A DNA stretch of 64,000 nucleotides from Eutreptiella sp. 'Long Island Sound 2002' (taxonomy: Eukaryota > Euglenozoa > Euglenophyceae > Eutreptiales > Eutreptiaceae): positions 27,736,853 to 27,800,852 of the forward strand of contig OZ038385.1 of NCBI GenBank assembly GCA_964036045.1, read 5' to 3'. Below, piece by piece: positions 11,963-23,655 of this stretch (positions within the stretch are counted from its first letter, which is position 1; the number at the start of each line of letters is the position of its first letter). The position numbers were made by a program, and so were the translations under genes. The notes beneath the pieces were generated by a model, which was given only the letters and a program-made list of their open reading frames with translations, did not search any database and was not told the DNA's origin.

Positions 11963-13143
11963 CTACACCCCTCTCCCAACTCTAGGTGGCTCCACCACAT
12001 GGCTGTAAGGTACGTGCGAAGGGCACAAAGTGGTGCATACATGTGGTGGAAGGGGCTAAACTCGGTCTAAACGGGCTCAAAACGCGCTAAAAACACTTGT
12101 TTGAGCATCCCAAATGGTCCGGGATCACTTTTGGAAAAACGCGTTTTTGACCCATTTTTGACCCATTTTTAGTCCCAAAATGGCCCATTTTCAAGGCATT
12201 TTGGGATTTTCCATGTGCCAAAACCCGTCGCCACGGGCTCAAAGTGGGCTAAAACCACTTGTTTGAGCATCATAAATGGTCTAGGATCATTTTTGGAAAA
12301 CCGCGTTTTTGAACCATTTTTGACCCATTGTTGGTCCCAAAATGGCCCATTTTCAAGGCATTTTGGGATTTTCCATGGCCCAAAACGCGCCACCATGGGC
12401 TCAAAACGGCCCAAAAACACTTGTTTGAGCATCCCAAGTGGTCTAGGAACAACTTTGGAAAAAATGATTTTTTTCGCCCTGGGGACCCTGGTGGACCCAC
12501 TGTTGGCCCCCACTGTGCGTGGGCTGGCCGGCCCTCCGGCTGCACCAAATGACCACTGGTACGGGGGTCTAGGCGTCTCGTTGGGGGATTCTGAGGCTTG
12601 GAAACCATAAAAAGTGGGGGGTTGCGGGTGGACTAGGTGCCCTCGGAATTCGTTTTCGAGCCACGTAGCCCAAGATACGGCCCGTTCTTGGTTTCGGGAT
12701 GCTGGTGCACATTGCGCAGATTTTGGGGCTTTTTGGCGCCTTTCTGGGCCATTTCTCGGACATATCGTGGAGTTAGAGGGCACCAAAGGTCCCTTGGTCG
12801 GAGAAAGCCAATCCCCACGTGGAGTGTAGCAGCCGTTTGCCTTCATTTGGCTGTTTTGAACCCTTACTAGGGCCGTTTTGGGCGAAAAATGGCTGTTTTT
12901 GGCCCAAAACTGCGCAGATTTGGGAGGGCACCTCCCGACTTGGCGCCACCGCCCCGGGCCGCCACCGGTGAGTTTTTGGCTCAAAACTTGGATTTGGCAA
13001 GGGCACCACCTAGGCTCCGAGATGGCTACATGGGGAAAAGATCCGAAGCGTTGGGACGGAGCAATGGCCAAAACGGCACGGAGACGTGTTGTTGTTGCTT
13101 GTTGTTGTTGTTGTTAGCTAAATTTAAGGGGAGAGGGGTGTAG
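11963..13143 (+). mobile_element. R1 copy 7 (full length)
   Basis: 15-bp termini, three internal tandem units. The 3' microsatellite is mostly TTG. Confidence 0.78.

Positions 13144-13183
<40 letters not shown>
13144..13183. repeat. Short (TA)n array between tail-to-tail R1 copies
   Basis: About 35 bases of TA between the GTAGTA end of copy 7 and the TTACTAC end of copy 8. Confidence 0.95.
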
Positions 13184-13555
13184 CTACACCCCTCTCCCCT
13201 TAAATTTAGCTAACAAGCAACAAGCAACAACAACAACACGTCACCATTCCGTTTTGGCCACTGCACCTTCCCATCCCATCGCCTTTTTCGGCCGTTTTGA
13301 GCCCGTGGTGGCGCGTTTTGGGCCATGGAAAATCCCAAAATGCCTTGAAAATGGGCCATTTTGGGACCAAAAATGGGTCAAAAATGGGTCAAAAACGCGT
13401 TTTTCCAAAAGTGATCCCGGACCATTTGGGGTGCTCAAACAAGTGTTTTTAGCCCGTTTTGACCGAATTTAGCCCCTTCCACCACATGTATGCACCACTT
13501 TGTGCCCTTCGCACGTACCTTAGAGCCGTGTGGTGGAGCCACCTAGAGTTGGGAG
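13184..13555 (-). mobile_element. R1 copy 8, internally deleted (~370 bp)
   Basis: The 3' terminus is intact, then the sequence jumps near 13280 (CCCATCGCCTTTTTCGGCC) into the internal tandem region. The 5' terminus is lost (GTTGGGAGGATATAT), the mirror image of the loss in copy 2. Confidence 0.75.
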
Positions 13556-13566
13556 GATATATATTA

Positions 13567-14594
13567 CTACACCCCTCTCCCCTTAAATTTAGCTAACAAG
13601 CAACAAGCAACAACAACAACAACAACAACACGTCACCATTCCGTTTTGGCCACTGCACCTTCCCATCGCCTCGGGCTTGACTCTACTTTAGCCATCCTAG
13701 AGCCTAGGTGGTGGCCTTGCCAAATCCAAGTTTTGAGCCAAAAACTCACCGGTGGCGGCCCGGGGCGTGGGCGCCAAGTCGGGAGGTGCCCTCCCAAATC
13801 TGCGCAGTTTTGGGCCAAAAACAGCCATTTTTCGCCCAAAACGGCCCTAGTAAGGGCTCAAAACAGCCAAACAAAGGCAAACGGCTGCTACACTCCACGT
13901 GCGGCTTGCCTTTCTCGTGACCAAGGGACCTTTGGTGCCCTCTAACTCCACGATATTTCCCAGAAACGGCCCAAAAAGGCGCCAAAAAGCCCCAAAATCT
14001 GCGCAATGTGCACCAGCACCCCGAAACCAAGAACGGGCCGTATCTTGGGCTACGTGGCTCAAAAACGAATTCCGAGGGCACCTAGTCCACCCGCAACCCC
14101 CCACCTTTTATGGTTTCCAAGCCTCAGAATCGCCCAACGAGACACTTAGACCCCCGTACTAGTGGTCACTTGGTGCAGCCGGAGGGCCGGCTAGCCCACG
14201 CACAGTGGGGGCCAACCGTGGGTCCACCAGGGTCCCGAGGGCGAAAAAAAATCATTTTTTCCAAAGTTGTTCCTAGACCACTTGGGATGCTCAAACAAGT
14301 GTTTTTCGGCCGTTTTGAGCCCGTGGTGGCGCGTTTTGGGCCATGGACAATCCCAAAATGGCTTGAAAATGGGCCATTTTGGGACCAAAAATGGGTCAAA
14401 AATGGGTCAAAAACGCGTTTTTCCAAAAGTGATCCCGGACCATTTGGGATGATCAAACAAGTGTTTTTAGCCCGTTTTGAGCCCGTTTTGACCGAGTTTA
14501 GCCCCTTCCACCACATGTATGCACCACTTTGTGCCCTTCGCACGTACCTTAGAGCCGTGTGGTGGAGCCACCTAGAGTTGGGAGAGGGGTGTAG
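13567..14594 (-). mobile_element. R1 copy 9
   Basis: Both 15-bp termini are present, with two internal tandem units. With the TA array beyond it, this forms the right arm of the large inverted structure whose left arm is copy 1. Confidence 0.78.
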
Positions 14595-14600
14595 ATTGGA

Positions 14601-16454
<1,854 letters not shown>

Positions 16455-17098
16455 GGTGGGAAATACAAGGTAACTCCGTTAAGAGTACACCTATACTCCA
16501 AGTCCAACTGACGAGAGCAAGAAAAAACATTAGTTGAAAAACAAAGTGACTACTTGTGGGGTAGTAATGTTGGTGACGCCTATACTTGTACAGGTTCAAA
16601 CCCAACCGGGTGGCAGTATCTTGCAACTCTTGCCTCTTTATTAGACATGGCGTGAATGTGAAGGTAACTCCGTTAAGAGTACACCTGTACTCCAAGTCCA
16701 ACCACTAAGAGCAACGGGCAGAGAAGAACAAAGCACACAAACGGCAAAATACGGCAAACAACTACTCATGCCTGTTGTACCAACTCTTGCTCCCATGATT
16801 AGACATGGCGTGAATGTGAAGGTAACTCCGTTAAGAGTACACCTGTACTCCAAGTCCAATCACTAAGAGCAAAGGGCATCAAAGAACAAAGCACACAAAC
16901 AGCAAAGCACAGCAAGGAACTACTTGTCCCTCCTGTACCAACTCTTGCTCCCATGATTAGACATGGTGTGAATGCGAAGGTAACTCCGTTAAGAGTACAC
17001 CTGTACTCCAAGTCTAATCACTAAGAGCAAAGGGCACGAAAGAACAAAGCACACAAACAGCAAAACACAGCAAGGAACTACTTGTCCCTCCTGTACCA
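16455..17098 (-). promoter_or_regulatory. Leader/start-codon region reiterated about four times upstream of the repeat-protein gene
   Basis: Units of roughly 160 bp (boundaries near 16455, 16646, 16801, 16964, last one truncated at 17098). On the minus strand each carries TTGGACTTGGAGTACAGGTG, CTCTTAACGGAGTTACC, then ATGTCTAAT. The last motif matches the real start ATGTCAAATCG, so each unit holds a copy of the 5' leader plus the first codons. GAGTACAGGTGTACTC forms a perfect 6-bp stem with a 4-base loop. No TATA box was identified with confidence. The array is cut by R1 copy 10. Confidence 0.6.
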
Positions 17099-18021
17099 TT
17101 TTGGCAATTTCAGTGGCCCAAAACGCGTCACCACGGGCTCAAAATGGGCTAAAAACACTTGTTTGAGCATCCCGAATGGTCCACGATCACTTTTGGAAAA
17201 ACGCATTTTTGACCCATTTTTGACTCATTTTTGGTCTTGAAACGGCCCATTTTCAAGGCATTTTGGGATTTTCCATGGCCCATAACGCGCCACCACGGGC
17301 TCAAAACTGCCTAAAAACACTTGTTTGAGCATCCCAAGTGGTCTAGGAACAACTTTGGCCCCAACTGTGCGCGCGGGCTGTGCTACCCTCCGGCTGCACC
17401 AAGTGACCACTGGTACGGGGGTCAAGGTGGCTCGTTGGGCGATTCTGAGGGGTGGAAACCACAAAAAGTGGGGGGTTGCGGGTGGACTAGGTGCCCTCGG
17501 AATTAGATTTTGAGCCACGTACCCCAAGATACGGCCTGTTCTTGGTTTCGGCTGTTGGTGCACATGGCGCAGATTTTGGGGCTTTTTGGCACCTTTTTGG
17601 GCCGTTTCTCGGACATATCGTGGAGTTGAAGGGCACTAGAGGGCTCTTTGACACGGTGAAGTCAAGCCGCACGTGGAGTGTAGCCACCGTTTCGCTTTGT
17701 TTGGCCGTTTTGACTAGGTTTGGGGGCCGTTTTGGACCAAAAAAGGCTGTTTTGGGTCACAAAAAGCGCAGTTTTGGGAGGGCACCTCCCGACCTGGCGC
17801 CCCCGCCCCGGGCCACCACCGGTGAGTTTTTGGCTGAAAACTTGGATTTGGCAAGGGCACCACCTAGGGTCTAGGATGGCTAGAGTAGAGTAGAGCCCGG
17901 AGCGATGAGGCTGAGCAATGGCCAAAACGGAAAGGAGAAGTGCTTGTTGCTTGCTTGCTTGTTGCTTGCTTGCTTGCTTGTTGCTTGCTTGTTAGCTAGA
18001 TTTAAGGGGAGAGGGGTGTAG
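17098..18021 (+). mobile_element. R1 copy 10, 5'-truncated
   Basis: Starts inside the internal tandem region (CATTTTGGCAATTTCAGTGG) where it replaces the end of the leader repeat array; 3' terminus GGGGAGAGGGGTGTAG intact. The segment between CAACTTTGG and CCCCAACTG is also deleted near 17357. Confidence 0.75.

Positions 18022-18057
<36 letters not shown>
18022..18057. repeat. (TA)n array between tail-to-tail R1 copies 10 and 11
   Basis: Short TA run with mirror-image R1 termini at both sides. Confidence 0.95.
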
Positions 18058-19252
18058 CTACACCCCTCTCCCCTTAAATCTAGCTAACAAGCAAGCAAGC
18101 AAGCAACAAGCAAGCAAGCAACAACAAGCACTTCTCCTTTCCGTTTTGGCCATTGCTCCGCCGCATCGCTCCGGGCTCTACTCTACTCTAGCCATCCTAG
18201 ACCCTAGGTGGTGCCCTTGCCAAATCCAAGTTTTCAGCCGAAAACTCACCGGTGGTGGCCCGGGGCTGGGGCGCCAGGTCGGGAGGTGCCCTCCCAAAAC
18301 TGCGCATTTTGTGACCCAAAACAGCCTTTTTTGGCCCAAAACGGCCCCCAAACCTAGTCAAAACGGCCAAACGAAGCGAAACGGTGGCTACACTCCACGT
18401 GCGGCTTGACTTCATCGTGTCAGAGAGCCCTCTAGTGCCCTTCAACTCCACGATATGTCCGAGAAACGGCCCAAAAAGGCGCCAAAAAGCCCCAAAATCT
18501 GCGCCATGTGCACCAACAGCCGAAACCAAGAACAGGCCGTATCTTGGGGTACGTGGCTCAAAATCTAATTCCGAGGGCACCTAGTCCACCCGCAACCCCC
18601 CACTTTTTGTGGGTTCCAAGCCTCAGACTCGCCCAACGAGACACGTAGACCCCCGTACCAGCGGTCACTTGGTGCAGCCGGAGGGCCGGCCAGCCCACGC
18701 ACAGTGGGGGCCAACGGTGGGTCCACCAGGGTCCCCAGGGCGAAAAAAATCATTTTTTCCAAAATTGTTCCTAGACCACTTGGGATGCTCAAACAAGTGT
18801 TTTTAGGCAGTTTTGAGCCCGTGGTGGCGCGTTTTGGGCCATGGAAAATCCCAAAATGCCTTGAAAATGGGCCGTTTTGGGACCAACAATGGGTGAACCA
18901 TGTGTCAAAACCACGTTTTTTCAAAAAGGATCCTGGACCATTTGGAATGCTCAAACAAGTGTTTTTGCCCATTTTGAGCCCGTGGCGACGGGTTTTGGCC
19001 CATGGAAAATCCCAAAATGCCTTGAAAATGGGCCATTTTGGGACCAAAAATGGGTCAAAAATGGGTCAAAAACGCGTTTTTCCAAAAGTGATCCCGGACC
19101 ATTTGGGATGATCAAACAAGTGTTTTGAGCCCATTTTGAGCCCGTTTTGACCGAGTTTAGCCCCTTCCACCACATGTATGCACCACTTCGTGCCCTTCGC
19201 ACATACTTAGAGCCGTGTGGTGGAGCCACCTAGAGTTGGGAGAGGGGTGTAG
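18058..19252 (-). mobile_element. R1 copy 11 (full length, inverted)
   Basis: Starts CTACACCCCTCTCCCC, ends AGAGGGGTGTAG, three internal units. Beyond it is a short ATATATACATATATACATATA tract and then unrelated sequence at about 19284. Confidence 0.78.
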
Positions 19253-19520
19253 ATTGGAGGATATATATACATATATACATATAGGGGTTGGAATGCAACT
19301 GCAAAAGTGTGGCTGACCCCCGCTACTGGGGAGAAATCAATGGCTCCAATGGCTCCAATAAGTGCGACCCCTTAATGAACCCTCCAAAAGGCTACCGGTG
19401 GGGCACGGGTCAAAAAAGATGCGGAGCGCGCCTGGCGCGCTAACGTTTCCCCATTGGGCGCCTTTGGCGCCGGGGCGCCCACGGCACCCATTGGCTCCTT
19501 GGGTTCATACCTTTGACAAC

Positions 19521-19612
19521 TAACCGTTGGCCGGAGGCCCCTTGGGGGGGGGGTGGGGGGGGTAGTTGGTGTCCTAGGACCCGCGGAGTCCCCCCCCCCC
19601 CCCCGGGCCGCA
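19521..19612. repeat. G/C-run repeat Z, copy 1
   Basis: GTTGGCCGGAGGCCCC, a G run, AGTTGGTGTCCTAGGACC, GCGGAGT, a C run, then GGGCCG. The same order recurs at 55021-55123 and in part at 49485-49556. The 19284-19520 flank has no recognised gene. Confidence 0.6.
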
Positions 19613-19687
19613 AACCTTCCCTACAAAGCACGTTGCACAAGCTCAAATATGAGAATTCGACAACAAAAAATGTCAGGCAGAATGTGC

Positions 19688-20221
19688 TTAACAAATAATA
19701 TTATTCCCACAAGTGTTTTCATTTCCGCCTTCTTCTGTTTCCCGTTGATTGTCTTGCTCCTTGTCACTGCCCTCAGGGTGCTCCTGCGACAGCGATTCTC
19801 GTGCTATGCTCGTTCCTTGGCCTTCATCTGTTTCTCTTGTAGATTCTTGCCGTTTCTCCTCTCCTCTTGTCCCGAACTTGGCCGAAACTGGGTGTGCCCG
19901 TTCATTCCCCTCTCCTTCTCCTGCATTGTTGCCCGTGCTCTCGACGGTTTTTTCTCCTCCTTCCTTCCGTCGCTTGCTCCTCTCCTCCACCGCTCCCGGT
20001 CCTGCTCCTACCTGTGTTTCCTCCGACCTGTCCCTTTTTTCTCTCAGGTCCACTTTCACCATCGCTTTGTGCCAGCCCCATTGTTGTTCCATGCTGTGTA
20101 ACAACCCCTCTATTTCTTCGTCCTCTGCTGTCCAACTCTGGTGGTTGTTGTCCTGCTGACAGTGGGTTGTCTCCGGTTGTGGCCGTGGTTGTGGTGCTGA
20201 GTCCCGGGAGTTTGTTCCCAA
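19688..20221 (-). CDS. Charged low-complexity open frame, possibly downstream part of the neighbouring retroelement
   Basis: 177 codons rich in Glu, Lys, Arg and Gly (EEIEGLLHSMEQQWGWHKAM, then RSKRRKEGGEKTVES), on the same strand and just downstream of the reverse transcriptase remnant. No domain is recognised. It may be a spacer region of that element's protein or a chance open frame in purine-rich DNA. Confidence 0.3.
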   Translation of the reverse strand: MGTNSRDSAPQPRPQPETTHCQQDNNHQSWTAEDEEIEGLLHSMEQQWGWHKAMVKVDLREKRDRSEETQVGAGPGAVEERSKRRKEGGEKTVESTGNNAGEGEGNERAHPVSAKFGTRGEEKRQESTRETDEGQGTSIARESLSQEHPEGSDKEQDNQRETEEGGNENTCGNNIIC

Positions 20222-20399
20222 GTTTTCGTCAGTTGGTCTTTGGGTGTGTGCATAGGGAGATTTCGTCTTCTTGCAGTCCCACCCATCCTAGTACCATCTT
20301 GTCTTCACCTCTTCCTTCTGCACTGCCGCCCTCACCCACTTCGTCATCCTCCCAAACCATACTTCCATCTCACCCATGGCCACCTCCTGTCCCCCTCAC

Positions 20400-20880
20400 C
20401 ATAGCCTCAGGAACTTGGTCCACGTTCATTTCTGTTCCCTCATGTTGTAGCCTCTCCTCAATGCTGATGCCGTGACCCTTTGTCCAGCCTCTTTGAACCT
20501 CCTCACTATGGACCAAAGTCTGATGGCCCGCACATATTGTACTGTCAGCACATCTTTGGGTGTCCAGAATGACACTCTCCCGCACTGGGTACCTTTTGAT
20601 GGTGATGGGGTAGCTCCCTTCCCTGAAATGAACCCCTGTGGAGAATCCGATTTTGCCCACCTCGTCTTCCTCCCACCACAGGTCCGCCCCTATAAAGACT
20701 AGGTGTCCATCGTTGTCCACCGTCCTTTTCACTTTTCTTTTCAGTTGGTACTCCTCCTCTGATGGTATGGATCCTGTGAGGGTGAACATGTCATCAACAT
20801 ACCGGTAATTATGTTCCACCTCCTTTGCCCTCATGCTGCGCATACCTCTTCTCCGTCCCGTAGCAAGCTAAATTGGCTAG
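20400..20880 (-). pseudogene. Reverse transcriptase remnant with YVDD motif, frameshifted (Penelope-like or related)
   Basis: The minus strand reads EHNYRYVDDMFTLTG (catalytic motif C of reverse transcriptases), then LVFIGADLWW and FSTGVHFREGSYPITIKRYP, which matches the order after motif C in Penelope-type and related enzymes. Near 20560 the homologous reading shifts frame: the continuation YVRAIRLWSIVRRFKEAGQR and LRRGYNMREQK lies in another frame and hits TAG. Upstream there is an in-frame stop at about 20879, so everything before motif C is missing. A 5'-truncated, dead copy. Class assignment is an inference. Confidence 0.6.
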
Positions 20881-20899
20881 AAAGACTGCACACTTCAGG

Positions 20900-21025
20900 T
20901 TGGGGGGGGTACCGTACGAGGGTCACACCCCAAAAACGTACCCCCCCCCCTTGTATAAGCTACGCCAATGTACGGAATTATTACGGTCCCTACGCCCACT
21001 GTAGCTTGGACAAGGGCGTAGCTTG
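20900..21025. repeat. Repeat cluster shared with the flanks of the adjacent LINE
   Basis: GTACCGTACGAGGGTCACAC at about 20908 recurs at about 23698. The C run with CTTGTATAAGCTACGCC at 20941-20966 is the inverse of GGCGTAGCTTATACAAGG at 23648-23665. CTGTAGCTTGGACAAGGGCG at about 20999 recurs at about 21464. A short (CG)n/(CA)n stretch is at 21045-21070. No gene recognised in 21070-21440. Confidence 0.6.
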
Positions 21026-21616
21026 CGCGCAACACATACAACTACCGACACACACGTGCGCGCGCGCATGGTATGAGTGCACCTTGACCTTGGCCCGCAT
21101 TCCAAGTGTATGCAAACGCAAGGAAGCCTTGGGAACATGAAAATTTCAGGTTCACACCCATGTTGGCACAAGCAATGAAGAATGCGAAGCCTACAAATGT
21201 TCGGCTTGGAAACCCTTCTTGCAATCATACACCATGCGGAACAATTGCACATGCTCACCACTTGAAGATGCCTTTGGCTGAGGCTTAGGGGCTGGTTTGG
21301 GCTCAGGCAACTTCAAATTTTTGGAAATCAAATTGCCTTGCTTTGGCATGTTGCATGTGTCCATGGCTCCATGTAATGACTACAAACCCATGTCTCATGT
21401 GGCCGCACTACATTTTGCACGCAATTAAAATTACGTACACAATTATTACGGTCCCTACGCCTACTGTAGCTTGGACAAGGGCGTAGCTTATCTGCAGAGC
21501 GGTGGAAGGTCCAGCATTACGTCCCCACCGACAGACGTATGCCCTCAACATGTATCATGCGGCGAAGCCGCTGGCCAATGTCGGAAACGGCGCCGTCAGG
21601 CGCCAACACAATGTGC

Positions 21617-23020
21617 TCAGAAGTCCAGGAAAGCGCCGCCAGGCGCCAGCACAAATGGTTCGGCCCTCCTGCCCCTCTTCCTGGGATTGTCACTGACATC
21701 CGTACTGTAGTCCTCACTTTCCGCCCACCCCTGTGAATCCGAACTCGTAGACGTCCCTGATGGCCCCCCCTCCCCAAGCAGGCTCCCTGCGGTAAACGAA
21801 TGGCCGCTGTCACTGGCTTCCCCCTCCCCTGAAGACATCTCCTCGAGCCCCAACTCCTCCCACTGCTGCTCCAGGCGACGTCGTTTTGGGGGGGACTCCT
21901 CATTGTAAGGATGCAACAGCCTCCCTTGTTCTGCCAGCTGATCTGCCTGTTCTTTCCCCACCACTGCCAGGTGGGACGGCACCCACCGCACTTGGAGTCG
22001 GTCCCCTGCGAGCTCCCGCTCCGCCAGGACCGCAATCCACAGGTCCTTGTGCTCCACGTCCCTTCCTGACATCCTTCACTGGTGGCGCTGCCACTTGCTG
22101 GACCACTGTGTGATCCCTTTGTATACATACTCTGAGTCCAACACCACTACCATGCGCTCTCCCCACTGCCGACCGCGTACCGCGTGCAGAACTCCCCTGA
22201 GTTCTGCCCTGCTCACACTTTGCTTCTCCCCCAGGGGGACGAAATCAAAGGCATTACGCAGGGCATTTGGTCCGTACCAAGCCCCAAACCCTGCCTGTGC
22301 CCAGCCCCGGACCACTTTCGCCGAACCGTCCGTGTAGACCACTGTCCACCCCTCCCCAGCCATCGTCTCCAGCTCTGCCACCACCTTGGCTTTGTACGCC
22401 CCCCACTTCTCCTCTTTCGCCTGCAGCTTATCCACCTGTGGTTTCCCGCCGACTGTGGTTGGCTGCTGGGGTGGCCCCTGGAAGATCCCCGGCATTGCCG
22501 GGTTGTCAAACCACCCATCCAGAATTTTGATGAATAAAAACAAATCTCGACGGGGTACAAACATGTTGGACTCGGCGCGCCAGCGCCGCAGCACCCCTGC
22601 CCACCCTGCAATAAACTCGTCCAGCGTTGCTGGTTGGTGCTGGTATTTCGCCCGGCACCGAAGGTTCCATTGAGCCTTTAGCCCCGCCCACGGCAACAAA
22701 CCCTGGGTGGAGGTCAGTGAAAGCAGTGGGAAGTCCCTCAATAGCCGACTGGGCTCCACCTGCACCCCCCCCCGACTCCACCAGCCCAAACGCCTTTCAC
22801 ACTGTGCTCTGCATAAAGGCGCCGAACATACAATGGCGAAAAACGTGTTCGTGGTCTTCCACCCTCCCATCCAACAGACACAGCTTACCCCCCAACCTCT
22901 CCATGCGTGTGCCAAGCGGCAACTTGCGCCACAGGGCGCGGCGTATAAAATCCCAACCCCATTTTGGCAGAAACAGCTGCCCAAACGTCTGCCACACTTC
23001 CGGTGGCTGTCGCGGCTCAT
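21617..23020 (-). pseudogene. RNase H domain of retroelement A, interrupted by one TGA
   Basis: RNase H degrades the RNA of RNA-DNA hybrids during retrotransposition. The frame shows VVYTDGSAK (first Asp), SVSRAELRGVL (Glu), VVLDSEYVYKG (second Asp), then after a TGA at 22078-22076 continues in the same frame with DVEHKDLWIAV and WVPSHLAVVGKEQADQLAEQ (catalytic His region and last Asp). All four acidic positions and the His are therefore present, with one stop between motifs three and four. The tail (EESPPKRRRLEQQWEE onward) is charged and serine-rich, ending at 21617. Either a recent inactivating mutation or a sequencing difference; readthrough cannot be excluded. Confidence 0.7.
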
Positions 23021-23603
23021 GTCGCCGCTTGTGCTGCATATACAGCAGCATTTTCCGCGTTACCCAATTGAACATCCATCGCCCCAACTCTGGACCCGCG
23101 TACTGCGGCTGAGCCGCCGTTGGTGGCGACAACAGTCGGTGCACCCCCTCAAGGTACACCCCCTGCCACGTGGGCGCAATGTTGTCATACAGGCTCAGGG
23201 GTATACCCCCCCCCTCCACCAGATCCACCCACCGCAGCACCCCTTTCTTTAGCAGGGCCGGGCAATGGTACGTCAAGTGAAAGGAGTTGGCAAACAGCGC
23301 ATTGTGCCAAACCGGCATCAAGGGCAGCCTTGCCGTTGGAGGGGGTGGGACAGCCCCCCCCCACCTTCGCACCGCTGAATAGCTCTTCAGCGAACCTTGC
23401 AAAAAGGAGGGTACCGACAGCGGCAGTGGGCTCATCTGGAAAAACGGCAGGAATTCCTCATCAAACAGCATCCCCTGCATCCCCGCCCACCTGCGAAATG
23501 GCCCCACGTGTCGCTCTGGAAAACGTGACGGTCTCTGCACATATTGGGCGAACGTGTGGCTGTGGGTCCACTGTGCGTACGAAGATAGGCTCGCCTGTCC
23601 CAA
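22797..23603 (-). pseudogene. Upstream frame of retroelement A with CCHC-type finger
   Basis: 268 codons in a frame offset by one from the RNase H frame. It contains LFANSFHLTYHCPALLKKG, WMFNWVTRKMLLYMQHKRR and, at the end, CLLDGRVEDHEHVFRHC, the C-x2-ish, H, C finger found between reverse transcriptase and RNase H in plant-type LINEs. The frameshift falls close to 22800, after HCMFGAFMQ, where the RNase H frame resumes with CERRLGWW. No start codon context is meaningful because the element is 5'-truncated. Confidence 0.6.
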
Positions 23604-23655
23604 GCCCCCCTCCCGGGGGGGGCCGCACCAAAATCGACATCGTGAGGGCGTAGCT

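Larger units (their letters stand above)
21517..23655 (-). mobile_element. LINE-type retroelement A, 5'-truncated (finger and RNase H remain)
   Basis: Minus-strand order: a 268-codon frame ending in a CCHC-like finger, then an RNase H domain, then a serine- and charge-rich tail. No endonuclease or reverse transcriptase part remains; the 5' break is at the G-run near 23655. One frameshift and one in-frame TGA interrupt an otherwise continuous reading. Its RNase H shares DGSAK, RAEL and a DS-YVY motif with retroelement B at 51 kb, so the two appear related. Confidence 0.75.

Noticed and set aside
19553-20475. Plus-strand Ser/Pro/Cys-rich frames
   Set aside because: They lie opposite the charged minus-strand frame and the reverse transcriptase remnant; their composition is that of antisense translation of purine-rich DNA.
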